Shown here: in pieces, positions 33,404 to 42,837 of the stretch
Layout: the number at the start of each line of letters is the position of its first letter
Numbering within the stretch: position 1 is the first letter of the stretch
From: Asanoa siamensis
GTDB lineage: Bacteria > Actinomycetota > Actinomycetes > Mycobacteriales > Micromonosporaceae
Length of the DNA stretch: 64,000 nucleotides
Assembly (NCBI RefSeq): GCF_016862555.1
Contig: NZ_BONE01000020.1
Coordinates: 1-64,000 of the forward strand
Direction: 5' to 3'
The notes under the pieces: generated by a model
What the model was told of the DNA's origin: nothing
Seen by the model: the letters and a program-made list of their open reading frames with translations, nothing else
The model's database searches: none
Translations under genes and position numbers: made by a program

Positions 33404-34390
33404 ATGACCCCCACCGCCGGTACGCGACAGCCACCACTGGCCATCCGCCTCCTGCACGCGGTCCGCAAGGAGCCCGACTGGCTGGCCATGCCCGCCGAGG
33501 ACCTGAACGCCTTCCGCGACGCCGAGAACCGCCGTCGCTCGTCCCCGCTGATGCGCGTGGTCACGGGTTTCCCGAACCGCGGCACCACGATCGCCTGGCA
33601 GGACCTGCGCCTGTCCGACCGCACGCTGCGCGTCCGCGTCTACCGGCCGTCTCCGGCCCGCGCCGGCACGGCCGCGCTCCCGCTCGTGCTGCACGTGCAC
33701 GGCGGCGGGTTCGTCGGCACCGCCGTCCAGAGCGACTGGATCAACAGCCACCTCGCCGGCCGCCTGTCCGCGGTCGTCGTCTCGGTCGAGCACCGGCTCG
33801 TCGCGGCGGGCATGCCGCTGTCGGCGGCCGTCGACGACGGCTGGGACGTGCTGCGCGAGGTGGTGGGCGACGCCGGACGCTGGGGCGTCGATCCCGCGCG
33901 GGTCGCGGTCTTCGGCGAGAGCGCCGGCGCCGTGGTCACGGCCCTGGCCGCCGTACGCGCCCGCGAGTCCGAACTGGACATCCGCGCGCAGGTGCTGGTC
34001 AACCCCTGCGTCGACCTTACGGACACGGCGCTGGACTACCCGTCGATGAGCCAGCACGGCGCCAGCCCGACCCTCACCGTCGCGCAGATGGAGCTGTTCC
34101 GCCGCCTGGCCGCGCCCGAGGGCACCGATCCGCGTACGGTGTCACCGCTCTACGCCGACGACCTCAGTGGACTCCCGCCGGCCCTCGTCGTGATCCCGAT
34201 CCTCGACCCGCTCGCCGACCACGGCCGCGTGTTCGCGCGACGCCTCCAGGAGGCCGGCACACCCGCGACCGTCACCGAGCATCCCGGCGCCGGTCACGCC
34301 TTCCTCAGCATGCCGGGCATGCTTCCCGCGCAGGCCAAGGCCGCCCGCGCGGCGATCGCCGATTTCCTCGGCGACCGGCTGGTCCGCTGA
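33404..34390 (+). CDS. Alpha/beta hydrolase of the hormone-sensitive-lipase (HSL) family
   Basis: 328 aa. VLHVHGGGFVGTA is the HGGG oxyanion motif, VAVFGESAGAVVT the GxSAG nucleophile, PILDPLADHG the acid Asp and HPGAGHAFLS the catalytic His. HSL-family enzymes hydrolyse short-chain esters or lactones. AGAGGAGGAG lies right before ATG 33404. It is divergent from and probably repressed by the TetR protein. Confidence 0.9.
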   Translation: MTPTAGTRQPPLAIRLLHAVRKEPDWLAMPAEDLNAFRDAENRRRSSPLMRVVTGFPNRGTTIAWQDLRLSDRTLRVRVYRPSPARAGTAALPLVLHVHGGGFVGTAVQSDWINSHLAGRLSAVVVSVEHRLVAAGMPLSAAVDDGWDVLREVVGDAGRWGVDPARVAVFGESAGAVVTALAAVRARESELDIRAQVLVNPCVDLTDTALDYPSMSQHGASPTLTVAQMELFRRLAAPEGTDPRTVSPLYADDLSGLPPALVVIPILDPLADHGRVFARRLQEAGTPATVTEHPGAGHAFLSMPGMLPAQAKAARAAIADFLGDRLVR

Positions 34391-34429
34391 CGGCTACGAT
34401 CGGGCCCAGCCGAGCATAGGAGTGGGTGT

Positions 34430-35221
34430 ATGACCATTTCGGATTCCGACCTCGAGGCGCAGCTCCAGACGGACATCCCGCACGCCGCCCGCATCTGGAA
34501 CTACTGGATGGGTGGGGTCGACAACTACCCCGCCGACCGCGCGGCCGGCGACGCCGTCGCCGGCGTCTATCCGGAGATCCGGCTCATGGCCAGCCAGTCC
34601 CGGCAGTTCCTCGCCCGCGTGGTGCGGTTTCTGGCCGCCGAGCGGGGCGTCCGCCAGTTCCTGGACATCGGCACCGGCCTGCCCACCATGCAGAACACCC
34701 ACCAGATCGCGCAGGATATCGCGCCCGAGACGCGCATCGTCTACGTCGACAAGGACCCGCTGGTGCTCGTGCACGCCCGGGCCCTGCTGGGCGAGGCCGG
34801 CTCCGACGGCCAGGTCACCTACCTGCAGGCCGACTACTACGAGCCCGAGAAGATCCTGGCCGCGGCGGCCGAGACCCTCGACCTCAGCCAGCCGGTCGCG
34901 GTGATGTTCATGGGCGTCATGGGCTACGAGCCCGACATCGCCGTCGTCCGGTCCCTCGTCGACCGGGTCGTCTCCGCGACCGCACCCGGCAGCTACCTGG
35001 TCTTCTGGGACAGCGTCGACAACCCGACCGCCGTCGCGGGCGCGGAGCGGCTCGTCGAGAGCGGCGGTGCGGCCTACCACCTGCGCCCGGTGGACGACCT
35101 CGCCTCCGTCTTCGCCGGGCTCGACCTCGTCGAGCCGGGCCTGGTGCGGATCACCGAATGGCACGCGGAGGGCGAGATCGAAGACACCGACGCGTACGGC
35201 GGGGTCGCGCGCAAACCGTAG
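34430..35221 (+). CDS. SAM-dependent methyltransferase, DUF574 (PF04672) family
   Basis: 263 aa. IPHAARIWNYWMGGVDNYPA is the family N-terminal signature; RQFLDIGTGLPTMQN binds SAM, IVYVDKDPLV carries the ribose-binding acid, and VFAGLDLVEPGLVRITEW is the characteristic C-terminal block. The target is unknown. ATG 34430 has GGAGTGGG. A clear hairpin at 35229 ends the transcript. Confidence 0.85.
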   Translation: MTISDSDLEAQLQTDIPHAARIWNYWMGGVDNYPADRAAGDAVAGVYPEIRLMASQSRQFLARVVRFLAAERGVRQFLDIGTGLPTMQNTHQIAQDIAPETRIVYVDKDPLVLVHARALLGEAGSDGQVTYLQADYYEPEKILAAAAETLDLSQPVAVMFMGVMGYEPDIAVVRSLVDRVVSATAPGSYLVFWDSVDNPTAVAGAERLVESGGAAYHLRPVDDLASVFAGLDLVEPGLVRITEWHAEGEIEDTDAYGGVARKP

Positions 35222-35228
35222 GTGTCGC

Positions 35229-35259
35229 ACGGGGAGCGTCGCACGCCGGCGCTCCCCGT
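35229..35259 (+). terminator. Stem-loop terminator after the methyltransferase
   Basis: ACGGGGAGCG-N11-CGCTCCCCGT, a perfect 10-bp stem starting 7 bases past the stop. Its 3' end touches the TACCAT promoter hexamer of the next gene. Confidence 0.6.
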
Positions 35260-35264
35260 ACCAT
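35259..35264 (+). promoter_or_regulatory. -10 hexamer for the DUF1963 gene
   Basis: TACCAT ends 8 bases before ATG 35273, and no SD is visible; a leaderless start is likely. Confidence 0.4.
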
Positions 35265-35272
35265 CGTGCGCC

Positions 35273-36136
35273 ATGACCCGCACCACGCCGCCGCGCCCGG
35301 TCGACATCGCCGCGCTCTTCCCGGAGCTACGCGACCACACGACCACCGCGACGCGCCTGCACCCGCGCCCCGGCCGACCGACGGTCGCCGACAGCTCGGT
35401 CGGCGGGCCGCTGCTCTGGCCGGCCGACGAACCCTGGCCGGTGTGCCACGCCGCCGACCACGCGACCTTCGACCTCGGCACACCCATACCGTCCGCCGCA
35501 CGCGACCTGATGCGCCAACCGATCCCGTACGTCCCGGTGGCGCAGCTCTACCGCCGCGACGTCCCCGACTTCGCCGGCCCCGACGGCGCCGACCTGCTGC
35601 AGCTGTTGTGGTGCCCGCTTCCCCACGAGGACGAGGACTACAACCCGCGCGTAGGCCTCTACTGGCGAAGCAGTCCCGACGTCACGACGACGCTCGACAG
35701 CGTCCCAGAGCCGCCGGTGGCGCACGACGAATACCTACCGGTGCCCTGTGTGGTGCATCCGGAGCAGGTGCGCGAGTACCAGTACGGCGGCCTGCTGCCC
35801 GACGACCTCGACGCGCGCATCACCGCGTGGGACGACGACGACCGCTACGACTTCGAGCTGTCGCTGGCGCCGGGCTGGAAGGTGGGCGGCTTCGCCAACT
35901 GGTCGCTGTCGGACCCGGAGCCGATGGACTGCGCCGACTGCGGCACCGCGATGACGTTGCTGTTGACCGTCGACTGCGGTGAGTGGTCGACGGAGGGCGA
36001 GAGCTGGCGGCCGATCGAGGACCCACCCGGCACGTCGGCCAACCCCGCGGACGTCGTCATCGGCCGCGGCTACGCGCTGCAGATCTTCCGCTGCCCCGCG
36101 TCCTTCGACCATCCACCCGCGACCGCCATGCAGTGA
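35273..36136 (+). CDS. DUF1963-type protein
   Basis: 287 aa. SVGGPLLWPADEPWPVC, PYVPVAQLYRRDVPDF, DLLQLLWCPLPHED and KVGGFANWSLSDPEPMDC match the DUF1963 fold (YwqG-like), of unknown function; the late CADCG plus the DCGEW segment may bind metal. ATG 35273 is taken from the TACCAT hexamer and the beginning of coding bias; the open frame to 35222 lies in the terminator. Confidence 0.75.
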   Translation: MTRTTPPRPVDIAALFPELRDHTTTATRLHPRPGRPTVADSSVGGPLLWPADEPWPVCHAADHATFDLGTPIPSAARDLMRQPIPYVPVAQLYRRDVPDFAGPDGADLLQLLWCPLPHEDEDYNPRVGLYWRSSPDVTTTLDSVPEPPVAHDEYLPVPCVVHPEQVREYQYGGLLPDDLDARITAWDDDDRYDFELSLAPGWKVGGFANWSLSDPEPMDCADCGTAMTLLLTVDCGEWSTEGESWRPIEDPPGTSANPADVVIGRGYALQIFRCPASFDHPPATAMQ

Positions 36137-36146
36137 GCCGCCTGGC

Positions 36147-36178
36147 GACCGGGGGCGCGCGGACCGCGCGCCCCGGTC
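36147..36178. terminator. Bidirectional stem-loop terminator
   Basis: GACCGGGGGCGCGCGG facing CCGCGCGCCCCGGTC with one bulged G forms a very strong hairpin between the convergent genes ending at 36136 and 36190. Confidence 0.65.
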
Positions 36179-36189
36179 ATCCATCGCCC

Positions 36190-37011
36190 CTACCGGCGCA
36201 GGAACGCCAGCAGATCCTCGTTCACCCGGTCCTGCATCGTGGCCGTGAGCCCGTGCGGGGCCCCCGGGTAGTAGATCTCCTCCGCCCCCGGGATCAGCCG
36301 CGCCGTGCGCCGGGCCGAGTCCTTGACCGGCACGATCTGGTCGTCCTCACCGTGCATGACCAGCGTCGGCACGTCGATCCTCGGCAACTCGTCCGTGAAG
36401 TCGGTCTCGGAGAAGGCCTTGATGCTGTCGTACGCGTTGATCAGGCCGGACTGCATGCTCCAGAGCCAGAACTGGTCCAGGATCCCCTGCGACACGTCGG
36501 CCCCGTCGCGGTTGGCGCCGTAGAACTGGACCGCCAGGTCGCGGTAGAACTGGGACCGGTCGTTGACCAGCGATCTCCGCAGTCCGTCGAACACCTCGCG
36601 CGGCAACCCCTCCGGGTTGGTCTCCGACTGCAGCATCACCGGCGGCACCGCGGACATCAGCACCGCCTTGGCGACCCGCCCCGTGCCGTGTCGCGTCAGG
36701 TAGCGCGCGACCTCGCCGCCGCCGGTGGAGTGGCCGACCGTCGTGACGCCGTCGAGGTCGAGCGCCTCGATGACGGCCGCGAGGTCGTCGGCGTAGCCGT
36801 CCATGTCGTTGCCCCAGGCGACCTGGCTCGACCGGCCGTGGCCGCGCCGGTCGTGCGCGACGACGCGGAAGCCGTTGCGGACGAGGAAGTGCATCTGCCC
36901 GTCCCAGGCGTCGGCGTTCAGCGGCCAGCCGTGCGAGAACGTCACGGCGGGGCCCTCGCCCCAGTCCTTGTAGTAGATCTCGACCCCGTCCTTGGTGGTG
37001 ACGGTGCTCAT
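36190..37011 (-). CDS. Alpha/beta hydrolase, chloroperoxidase (non-haem) type
   Basis: 273 aa. [18 protein letters not shown] is the oxyanion-loop HGWP of cofactor-free haloperoxidases/esterases, [16 protein letters not shown] holds the nucleophile Ser, [12 protein letters not shown] the Asp and APHGLTATM the His. The fold catalyses ester hydrolysis and incidental perhydrolysis. ATG 37011 has AAGGAG 6 bases upstream. It is divergent from the LAL regulator. Confidence 0.9.
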   Translation of the reverse strand: MSTVTTKDGVEIYYKDWGEGPAVTFSHGWPLNADAWDGQMHFLVRNGFRVVAHDRRGHGRSSQVAWGNDMDGYADDLAAVIEALDLDGVTTVGHSTGGGEVARYLTRHGTGRVAKAVLMSAVPPVMLQSETNPEGLPREVFDGLRRSLVNDRSQFYRDLAVQFYGANRDGADVSQGILDQFWLWSMQSGLINAYDSIKAFSETDFTDELPRIDVPTLVMHGEDDQIVPVKDSARRTARLIPGAEEIYYPGAPHGLTATMQDRVNEDLLAFLRR

Positions 37012-37126
37012 GGTCGTCTCCTTCGGTCGGGCGCCCGCTTCGCGAGCGCGGCGTTGCACCAACCCTCGTGCGGCCGCGCGCCCGTCGCCCCCGTAGAAAC
37101 CCCCGGGGTGCCGCAGCCCCGGGGCG

Positions 37127-37132
37127 TACACT
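37127..37132 (+). promoter_or_regulatory. -10 hexamer for the LAL regulator
   Basis: TACACT ends 8 bases before ATG 37141; no SD, so the message is probably leaderless. Confidence 0.45.
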
Positions 37133-37140
37133 GGGCTCAA

Positions 37141-39933
37141 ATGCCCCAAATCGCCCAAACCCTGCTCGGCCGAGCCACCGAGCGCGCTGCCCTCGACCGG
37201 CTGTTGACCGATGCGCGCCAGGGGCGAAGCGGCACGCTCGTCCTGCGCGGCGAGGCCGGCGTGGGCAAGACCGCGCTGCTCGACTACGCCGCCGACCGCG
37301 CGGCCGGCTCGGTGGTGCTCCGCGCCGACGGCACCGAGTCCGAAATGGAGCTTCCGTTCGCGGGCCTGCACCAGCTATGCGCGCAACTGCTCGACCGCCT
37401 GGATCGGCTGCCGGCACCGCAGCGCGATGCGCTGGGCGTCGCCTTCGGCCTGTCCACGGGTCGCCCGCCCGACCGGTTCCTCGTCGGCCTGGCCGTGCTG
37501 ACCCTGCTGGCCGGCGGTGTCGCCCGCCGACCGGTGCTCGCCCTCGTCGACGACGCGCAGTGGCTCGACCGGTCGTCGGTGTGGACACTGGCCTTCGTGG
37601 CCCGCCGGCTGCGGGCCGAGGGCGTCGCCCTGGTCGTCGCCGAACGGGCCGGGGCCGACGACAGCGACCTGACCGGCCTGCCCGCCCTGACGGTGTCGGG
37701 ACTCGGCGAGCCGGACGCCCACGCGCTGCTGGCCACCGTGGTGCACGGCAAGCTCGACGCGCGGGTGCGGAACCGGATCGTCGCCGAGACGCAGGGCAAC
37801 CCGCTCGCGCTGCGCGAGTTGCCGGGTCTGGACGGCGGCTTCCCGTCGCCGCCCGACCGGCCGATCGCCGGCCGGATCGAGCGCGGCTACGAGCGACGCT
37901 ATGCGGCACTGCCGGAGCCGACGCGCCGGCTGCTGCTGACGGCGGCCGCCGAGCCGACCGGGGACGTCGCGCTGCTCTGGCGGGCCGCGGCGGCGCAGGA
38001 GATCCCGGACGACGCCGCCGCCGCGGCCGAATCGGCCGGTCTGGTCGACCTCGGGGCTCATGTCCGGTTCAGCCATCCCCTCGTCCGATCCGCGATCTAC
38101 CAGGGCGCTTCGGCCGGTGACCGACGGGCCGCGCATCAGGCGCTCGCGGGCGCCACCGACGCCCGGGCGGACCCCGACAGGCGCGCCTGGCACCGGGCGC
38201 TGGCCGCCGCGCGACCCGACGAGCGGGTCGCCGGCGAGTTGGTGGACTCCGCCGACCGTGCCGAGGCCCGGGGTGGCGCCGCGGCCGCGGCCGCCCTGTT
38301 GGAGCGCGCGGTCGCACTCACGCCCGACCCGGGTCGCCGCGCGCTGCGGGCGCTGACCGCGGCACAGGCGAAATTCGACGCCGGCGGCGGCGACGCCGTG
38401 CACACCCTGCTCGCGACGGCGGAGGTCGGGCCGCTCGACGCCGTTGCCCGGGCCCGGCTCGAGCGCCTGCGGGTCCGGGTGACGTTCGCCGCCCGGCGGG
38501 GCGGTGACGCACCCGCTCGGCTCCTCGACGCCGCCAATCGCCTCGCACCGCTCGACCCGGACCTCGCCCGCGAGACCTTCTTGGAAGCGACCGGCGCGGC
38601 CGTCTACGCCGGCCGCCTCGGTCACGGTCCCGGCCCCCGCGAGACGAGCCTGGCCGCTCGGGCCGCGCCGGTCCGGCCCCACCCCGACCCGGCGACCGAC
38701 GCCCTCCTCGACGGCCTCGCGACCCGGTTCACGGACGGCTACGCCCGCGGCGTGGAGCCGCTGCGCCGGGCGCTGCGGGCGTTCGGAACAGGCGCGGACG
38801 AGGCGCCGCTGCGCTGGCTCTGGCTCGTCTGTCCGGTGACGCCCGAGCCGCTCGCCGCGGAGATCTGGGACGACGACATGTGGCACGACCTGTCGACCCG
38901 GGCGGTCGACCTGGCCCGGGACAGCGGCGCGCTCACCGTGCTCCCGATGGCGTTGAGCTACCGGGCCTGCCTGCACATGCACGCGGGCGAGCTGGCCGAG
39001 GCGGCGCGGCTGATCGACGAGTCGACGACGGTCTCGGCGGCGATCGGCAGCGCACCGCTGCGCTACACCGCGCTCGTCCTGCTCGCCTGGCGCGGCCAGG
39101 AGGCGGAGGCGACGGCGGTCATCGAGGCCGGCGGGCGGGACGCGGTCGCCCGCGGTGAGGGGCGGGCGCTCGGCCTGGCCGACTACGCGACCGCGTTGCT
39201 GTGCAACGGCCTCGGCCGGTACGAGGAGGCGATGGACGCCGCCCACCGGGCATGCCGGTACGAGGATCTCGGGTTCTACGCCTGGGCGCTCGTCGAGCTG
39301 GTGGAGGCCGCGGTCCGGACCAGCCACCGGACGGCCGCGGAGACGGCGATGCGTGCCCTGGACGAGCGGACGCTGGCCAGCGGCACCGACTGGGCGCTCG
39401 GCGTGCGGGCCACCGCGGCCGCGCTGCTGAGCGAGGGTGGCACGGCCGAGGCCCACTACCGCGAGGCCGTCGACCGGCTGGGCCGTACCCGGGTCGCGCT
39501 GCACCTGGCCCGGGCCCACCTGCTGCGCGGCGAGTGGCTACGCCGCGAGAACCGCCGCCGGGACGCCCGCGCGGCGCTGGGGCAGGCGTTCGAGATGTTC
39601 GACCGGATGGGCGCCGAGGGGTTCGCGGAACGCGCCCGGCGCGAGCTGCTCGCGACCGGCGAGGTGGTCCGCAAGCGAACCACCGACACCGCCACCGATC
39701 TCACGCGACAGGAGATCCAGATCGCGGAGCTGGCCCGGGACGGCGCCACGAACCCGGAGATCGCGGCGCAGCTCTTCCTCAGCCCGCGCACCGTGGAGTG
39801 GCACCTGGGCAACGTCTACGCCAAGCTCGGCATCTCGTCCCGCCGTGACCTGCGTCGCGCGCTGCCCGCGAACCGCGTCGCGCGGCCGGTCGCCGGTCAG
39901 ACGGCCAGCTGGTCGCCGGGGACGAGGCTGTAG
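37141..39933 (+). CDS. LuxR-family LAL-type regulator (ATPase plus HTH)
   Basis: 930 aa. An AAA-like ATPase starts with [20 protein letters not shown] and [11 protein letters not shown] (Walker A); [11 protein letters not shown] is Walker B. A long helical, TPR-like sensor follows. The C-terminus has the Lux[43 protein letters not shown] and [13 protein letters not shown] regulators (MalT relatives) activate nearby operons on ATP and inducer binding. ATG 37141 is supported by TACACT; the frame extending back to 35983 is antisense to the hydrolase. Its end overlaps panD by 37 bases. Confidence 0.9.
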   Translation: MPQIAQTLLGRATERAALDRLLTDARQGRSGTLVLRGEAGVGKTALLDYAADRAAGSVVLRADGTESEMELPFAGLHQLCAQLLDRLDRLPAPQRDALGVAFGLSTGRPPDRFLVGLAVLTLLAGGVARRPVLALVDDAQWLDRSSVWTLAFVARRLRAEGVALVVAERAGADDSDLTGLPALTVSGLGEPDAHALLATVVHGKLDARVRNRIVAETQGNPLALRELPGLDGGFPSPPDRPIAGRIERGYERRYAALPEPTRRLLLTAAAEPTGDVALLWRAAAAQEIPDDAAAAAESAGLVDLGAHVRFSHPLVRSAIYQGASAGDRRAAHQALAGATDARADPDRRAWHRALAAARPDERVAGELVDSADRAEARGGAAAAAALLERAVALTPDPGRRALRALTAAQAKFDAGGGDAVHTLLATAEVGPLDAVARARLERLRVRVTFAARRGGDAPARLLDAANRLAPLDPDLARETFLEATGAAVYAGRLGHGPGPRETSLAARAAPVRPHPDPATDALLDGLATRFTDGYARGVEPLRRALRAFGTGADEAPLRWLWLVCPVTPEPLAAEIWDDDMWHDLSTRAVDLARDSGALTVLPMALSYRACLHMHAGELAEAARLIDESTTVSAAIGSAPLRYTALVLLAWRGQEAEATAVIEAGGRDAVARGEGRALGLADYATALLCNGLGRYEEAMDAAHRACRYEDLGFYAWALVELVEAAVRTSHRTAAETAMRALDERTLASGTDWALGVRATAAALLSEGGTAEAHYREAVDRLGRTRVALHLARAHLLRGEWLRRENRRRDARAALGQAFEMFDRMGAEGFAERARRELLATGEVVRKRTTDTATDLTRQEIQIAELARDGATNPEIAAQLFLSPRTVEWHLGNVYAKLGISSRRDLRRALPANRVARPVAGQTASWSPGTRL

Positions 39934-40313
39934 CCGTCGGGCACCTCGGCCGGGTCGGCGCCGGTCGTGACGATCGCGTTGTGCTCGTCGACGAACACCA
40001 CGTGCGGCGCGAGCTCGCGGGCCTCGGCGTCCGGCACCCACGCGTACGCGACCAGGATGACCTTGTCTCCGGGGCTGATCAGCCGCGCGGCCGCGCCGTT
40101 GATGCCGATGACGCCGGAATCGCGCGGCCCCTCGATCACGTACGTCGTCAGGCGGTTGCCGTTGTCGATGTCGAGCACGTCGACCCGCTCGCCGGGCAGA
40201 AGGTCGGCGGCCTCCATCAGGTCGGCGCTGATCGTGACCGAGCCCACATAGTGCAGGTCGGCCTGGGTGACCGTAGCCCGGTGGATCTTGGACTTCATCA
40301 TCGACCGGAACAC
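39897..40313 (-). CDS. panD: Aspartate 1-decarboxylase proenzyme
   Basis: 138 aa. The self-cleaving site is in [13 protein letters not shown]: the Gly-Ser bond breaks to give the pyruvoyl cofactor. [10 protein letters not shown] (substrate Lys/His), Tyr of TTYVIEG and NGAAARLI (Asn of the active site) match the family throughout. The enzyme makes beta-alanine for pantothenate and CoA. GTG 40313 is preceded by AAAGG at about 8 bases. No other pantothenate genes are adjacent. Confidence 0.95.
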   Translation of the reverse strand: MFRSMMKSKIHRATVTQADLHYVGSVTISADLMEAADLLPGERVDVLDIDNGNRLTTYVIEGPRDSGVIGINGAAARLISPGDKVILVAYAWVPDAEARELAPHVVFVDEHNAIVTTGADPAEVPDGYSLVPGDQLAV

Positions 40314-40436
40314 GCGCGGACCTTTCCCGAGACTTGATCGACACAGGTACGAACACGCAATGCTGCGGCATCATTTCCGGGGACCGATCGTGGCGTACGG
40401 GCGCAGTGACATCTCCCACTGGCCGCCCCGGCCCGG

Positions 40437-40442
40437 TAGAGT
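40437..40442 (+). promoter_or_regulatory. -10 hexamer for the leader ORF and MFS gene
   Basis: TAGAGT ends 7 bases before GTG 40450, placing the likely transcript start at the leader's own start codon. Nothing else is visible in 40314-40436. Confidence 0.5.
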
Positions 40443-40449
40443 GCTCAGC

Positions 40450-40539
40450 GTGATCTCCGCGGCCGCCTTCGCACGCTGGATCACTCCGCCGCTCCCGCTC
40501 TACGGCGACGACCACAAGCGCGGCGACTTCGCTCCCTGA
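40450..40539 (+). CDS. Leader peptide, candidate translational attenuator
   Basis: 29 codons (ISAAAFARWITPPLPLYGDD, HKRGDFAP) with near-perfect GC3, apparently leaderless from TAGAGT. Its last sense codons contain CGCTCCC (40530-40536), the exact complement of GGGAGCG (40582-40588), the ribosome site of the MFS exporter. Pairing would hide that site, and a ribosome at the leader's end would free it, as in inducible drug-resistance genes. A hairpin at 40540 separates the two arms. I know of no described homologue. Alternatively it is an ordinary small protein. Confidence 0.5.
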   Translation: MISAAAFARWITPPLPLYGDDHKRGDFAP

Positions 40540-40561
40540 GACGCGGGCCCACTCCCGCGTC
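40540..40561 (+). promoter_or_regulatory. Attenuator stem-loop between leader and MFS gene
   Basis: GACGCGGG-N6-CCCGCGTC, a perfect 8-bp stem beginning the base after the leader stop codon and ending 34 bases before the MFS ATG. It could be a terminator or part of an SD-sequestering fold with 40530-40536/40582-40588. Confidence 0.5.
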
Positions 40562-40595
40562 CCTGCCCACCCTCGACATCGGGGAGCGATGTCCT

Positions 40596-41792
40596 ATGTC
40601 CACTTCCACCCTCGCCACCGACGAACGCCCGCTCGGCATCGGGGCCGTCCTGCGCGCCCCGCGCGTACCCACGCTGCTCTCCGCCAACCAGGTCGGTCGC
40701 CTACCCCTGGCCGCCGGACCGCTGGCCCTGCTGCTCTTCGCCCGTGAGCACGTCAGCCTCGCGCTGGCCGGCCTGGTCGTCGCCGTCTACACCGCCGGCA
40801 TGGCCGTCAGCTCGCCCGTGCTGGCCCGCGCCGTCGACCGCTGGCGCCAGCCGCCGGTGCTCTGGGGCTCGTCGACGCTGTCCGCGGTCGGCTTCCTGAC
40901 CGTCGCGGCCGGCGGCGGGGACCTCGGGATCACGGTGGTCGGCGCGGCCCTGGCCGGCCTGGGTACGCCGCCGCTGGAGGCCTGCCTGCGGGCGCTGTGG
41001 CCGTCGCTGGTGCCGCCGCCCGCCGTCGCGTCCGCGTACACCCTGGATATCGCCCTGCAGGAAGTGATCTTCGTGGTCGGGCCGCTGGTGACGCTGAGCG
41101 CCGTCGCGATCGGGGGTCCGTCGGCGGGCCTGATCGCGGCGGCCGCCTGCCAACTCACCGGCGTCGCCGTCTTCGCGCTGTCGCGCCCGGTCCGGGTCTG
41201 GCGCGGCGTGCCGGCCAAGCGCCACTGGGCCGGCCCGCTGCGGGTGCCGCGGTTCGTGGTGCTGATCGCCGGCGTCGTCTGCGCGGGCGCGGCCGTGGGC
41301 AGCCTGCCGGTCGCCATCACCGGGTACGCGGAGGCGGCCGGCGACCGCGGCCTCAGCGGCTGGCTGCTCGCCGCCCAGGCCGTCGGCGCACTGGCCGGCG
41401 GGCTCGCCTGGACGCGGGTGCGGCCGGGCGGCACGGGTCGACTGCCGTTGCTGATGCTCTGTTTCACGGTCGGCTACCTGCCGCTGCTGATCCTGCCCGG
41501 GGTCGGCGCGATGGTGGTGCTGGTGGCGATCAGCGGGGTCGCACTGCCGCCGGTGCTGACCGCGGTCTTCCTCACCACCGACCGGCTGGCGCCGACCGGC
41601 ACCGTGGTCGAGGCGTTCGCCTGGATCGTGACCGCCTTCACCGTCGGCAGCGCCAGCGGCGCGGCGCTGGCCGGTCCGCTGGCGGCGAGCAGCCCACGGG
41701 CGGCGTTCGTCCTGGCCCCGGTCGTGGGCCTGGTCGGGGTGGGCGCGATGTCAGTGGTTCACCGGCTCACCGTGCGACCGCGAGCCGCCTGA
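40596..41792 (+). CDS. MFS transporter, probable drug exporter
   Basis: 398 aa with about 12 hydrophobic helices: PLALLLFAREHVSLALAGLV, VVAVYTAGMAVSSPVLARAV with the loop-2 ARAVDRWRQ basic motif, and GSASGAALAGPLAASSPRAA late. It belongs to the short MFS proteins resembling sugar/drug effluxers. ATG 40596 has GGGGAGCG at 8 bases; an out-of-frame ATG at 40589 is ignored. It is preceded by a leader ORF and hairpin and closed by a terminator at 41799. Confidence 0.85.
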   Translation: MSTSTLATDERPLGIGAVLRAPRVPTLLSANQVGRLPLAAGPLALLLFAREHVSLALAGLVVAVYTAGMAVSSPVLARAVDRWRQPPVLWGSSTLSAVGFLTVAAGGGDLGITVVGAALAGLGTPPLEACLRALWPSLVPPPAVASAYTLDIALQEVIFVVGPLVTLSAVAIGGPSAGLIAAAACQLTGVAVFALSRPVRVWRGVPAKRHWAGPLRVPRFVVLIAGVVCAGAAVGSLPVAITGYAEAAGDRGLSGWLLAAQAVGALAGGLAWTRVRPGGTGRLPLLMLCFTVGYLPLLILPGVGAMVVLVAISGVALPPVLTAVFLTTDRLAPTGTVVEAFAWIVTAFTVGSASGAALAGPLAASSPRAAFVLAPVVGLVGVGAMSVVHRLTVRPRAA

Positions 41793-41798
41793 CCGTCG

Positions 41799-41828
41799 CG
41801 GGTGGCGGAGGCGGGCCTCCGCCACCCG
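41799..41828. terminator. Strong stem-loop terminator
   Basis: CGGGTGGCGGAGG-CGGG-CCTCCGCCACCCG, a perfect 13-bp stem 6 bases past the MFS stop; it also ends transcripts arriving from the minus strand. Confidence 0.7.
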
Positions 41829-41848
41829 TTCGTCAACTCCGGAACGCC

Positions 41849-41938
41849 TCACTCACCGCGTAGGTGCCCGGCCGTCCCGTCCTGTTCGGCCAGTCGGTCC
41901 AGGAACTCGTCCAGCACGTCGACGGTCGAGTTCGTCAC
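41849..41938 (-). CDS. Possible 29-aa small protein
   Basis: GTG 41938 opens a short frame with strong GC3 reading TNSTVDVLDEFLDRLAEQDG followed by TAGHLRGE. It is helical and acidic, starts 20 bases after the epimerase stop and has only a weak ribosome site. It could be a small gene coupled to the epimerase or the debris of a longer one. Confidence 0.25.
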   Translation of the reverse strand: MTNSTVDVLDEFLDRLAEQDGTAGHLRGE

Positions 41939-41958
41939 GATGGTGGTCCGTTTCCCGT

Positions 41959-42837
41959 TCAGGCGTCGGCCATCTGGCTGGCGAAGCCGGTCCGCCAGGT
42001 CGCGTACGACGGCTGCCAGCCGCGCGAGCGGGCCAGGTCGTTGGACACGCCGCGCGCCCAGGGCACGTGGCCGGACGCGGCCTTCGGCGGGGCCACACCG
42101 AGCGCCTCCGCCAGGACAGGCACCCACTCGCGGCCCTCGGCCGGGTCGTCGTCTGCGACGTTCACCGGGCCGGCCGGCCAGTCGAGGGCGGCGATGGCGG
42201 CGCGAGCGGCGTCGGCCACGTGCAGGAAGGACGTCACCGACGAGTCCGGCACGACGTAGCCGATGAAGCGGGCGTTCGCGTCGCCCGCGAGCGCGGCGGT
42301 CGCGGCCCCGCCGGGTGCGTACCAGGTGCCGGGGCCGTACAGGATGCCGTAGCGCAGCAGCACCGCGGTGTTCATCTCGGACGCCGCGGACTCCAGGGCC
42401 TGCACGCCGGCAACCAGCGCGCCGCGGGCCGCCGGCGCCGTGACGTCCAGCGGGGTGGTCTCGTCGGCCGGCTTCTCCCCCGGCTCGTAGGCGAATCCGA
42501 CCGACTGGGCGACGATCCGCGTCGCGCCGGCCGCGCGGGCCGCCGCCACGAGGTTGCGGGTCCCCTCCCGGCGCAGCCGGTCGGTGGCCGCGCCGTCCGC
42601 GTCGGCCAGGTCGGTGAGCTGGTGGATCACGGCGTCGGGCCGGGTGTCCCGCAGGGCGGCCAGCAGGCCGTCCCGGTCGAGGACGTCAGCCTGGACGGCC
42701 GACGCTCCCTGCCGCCGCACGCGGTCGGCCCCCGTGGCCGACCGGGACAGCCCGGTCACCTGATGACCCGCTTCCAGCAACATGGGTACGAGTAGCCGTC
42801 CGACCACTCCGGTGGCGCCGGCGATGACGATATTCAC
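41959..42837 (-). CDS. NAD-dependent epimerase/dehydratase family protein
   Basis: 292 aa. VNIVIAGATGVVGRLLVPML is the Rossmann GxxGxxG loop; SVGFAYEP and LLRYGILYGPGTW (with Tyr but not a clear YxxxK) follow the atypical extended-SDR group that includes many actinobacterial nucleoside-diphosphate-sugar epimerase annotations. Its substrate is unknown. GTG 42837 has GAGGAG 8-9 bases before it. Its 5' end overlaps the upstream aquaporin frame by about 150 bases. Confidence 0.8.
   Translation of the reverse strand: MNIVIAGATGVVGRLLVPMLLEAGHQVTGLSRSATGADRVRRQGASAVQADVLDRDGLLAALRDTRPDAVIHQLTDLADADGAATDRLRREGTRNLVAAARAAGATRIVAQSVGFAYEPGEKPADETTPLDVTAPAARGALVAGVQALESAASEMNTAVLLRYGILYGPGTWYAPGGAATAALAGDANARFIGYVVPDSSVTSFLHVADAARAAIAALDWPAGPVNVADDDPAEGREWVPVLAEALGVAPPKAASGHVPWARGVSNDLARSRGWQPSYATWRTGFASQMADA

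Noticed and set aside
35983-37140. Upstream extension of the LAL regulator frame
   Set aside because: It is antisense to the alpha/beta hydrolase and has no ribosome site; the ATPase domain starts at 37141.
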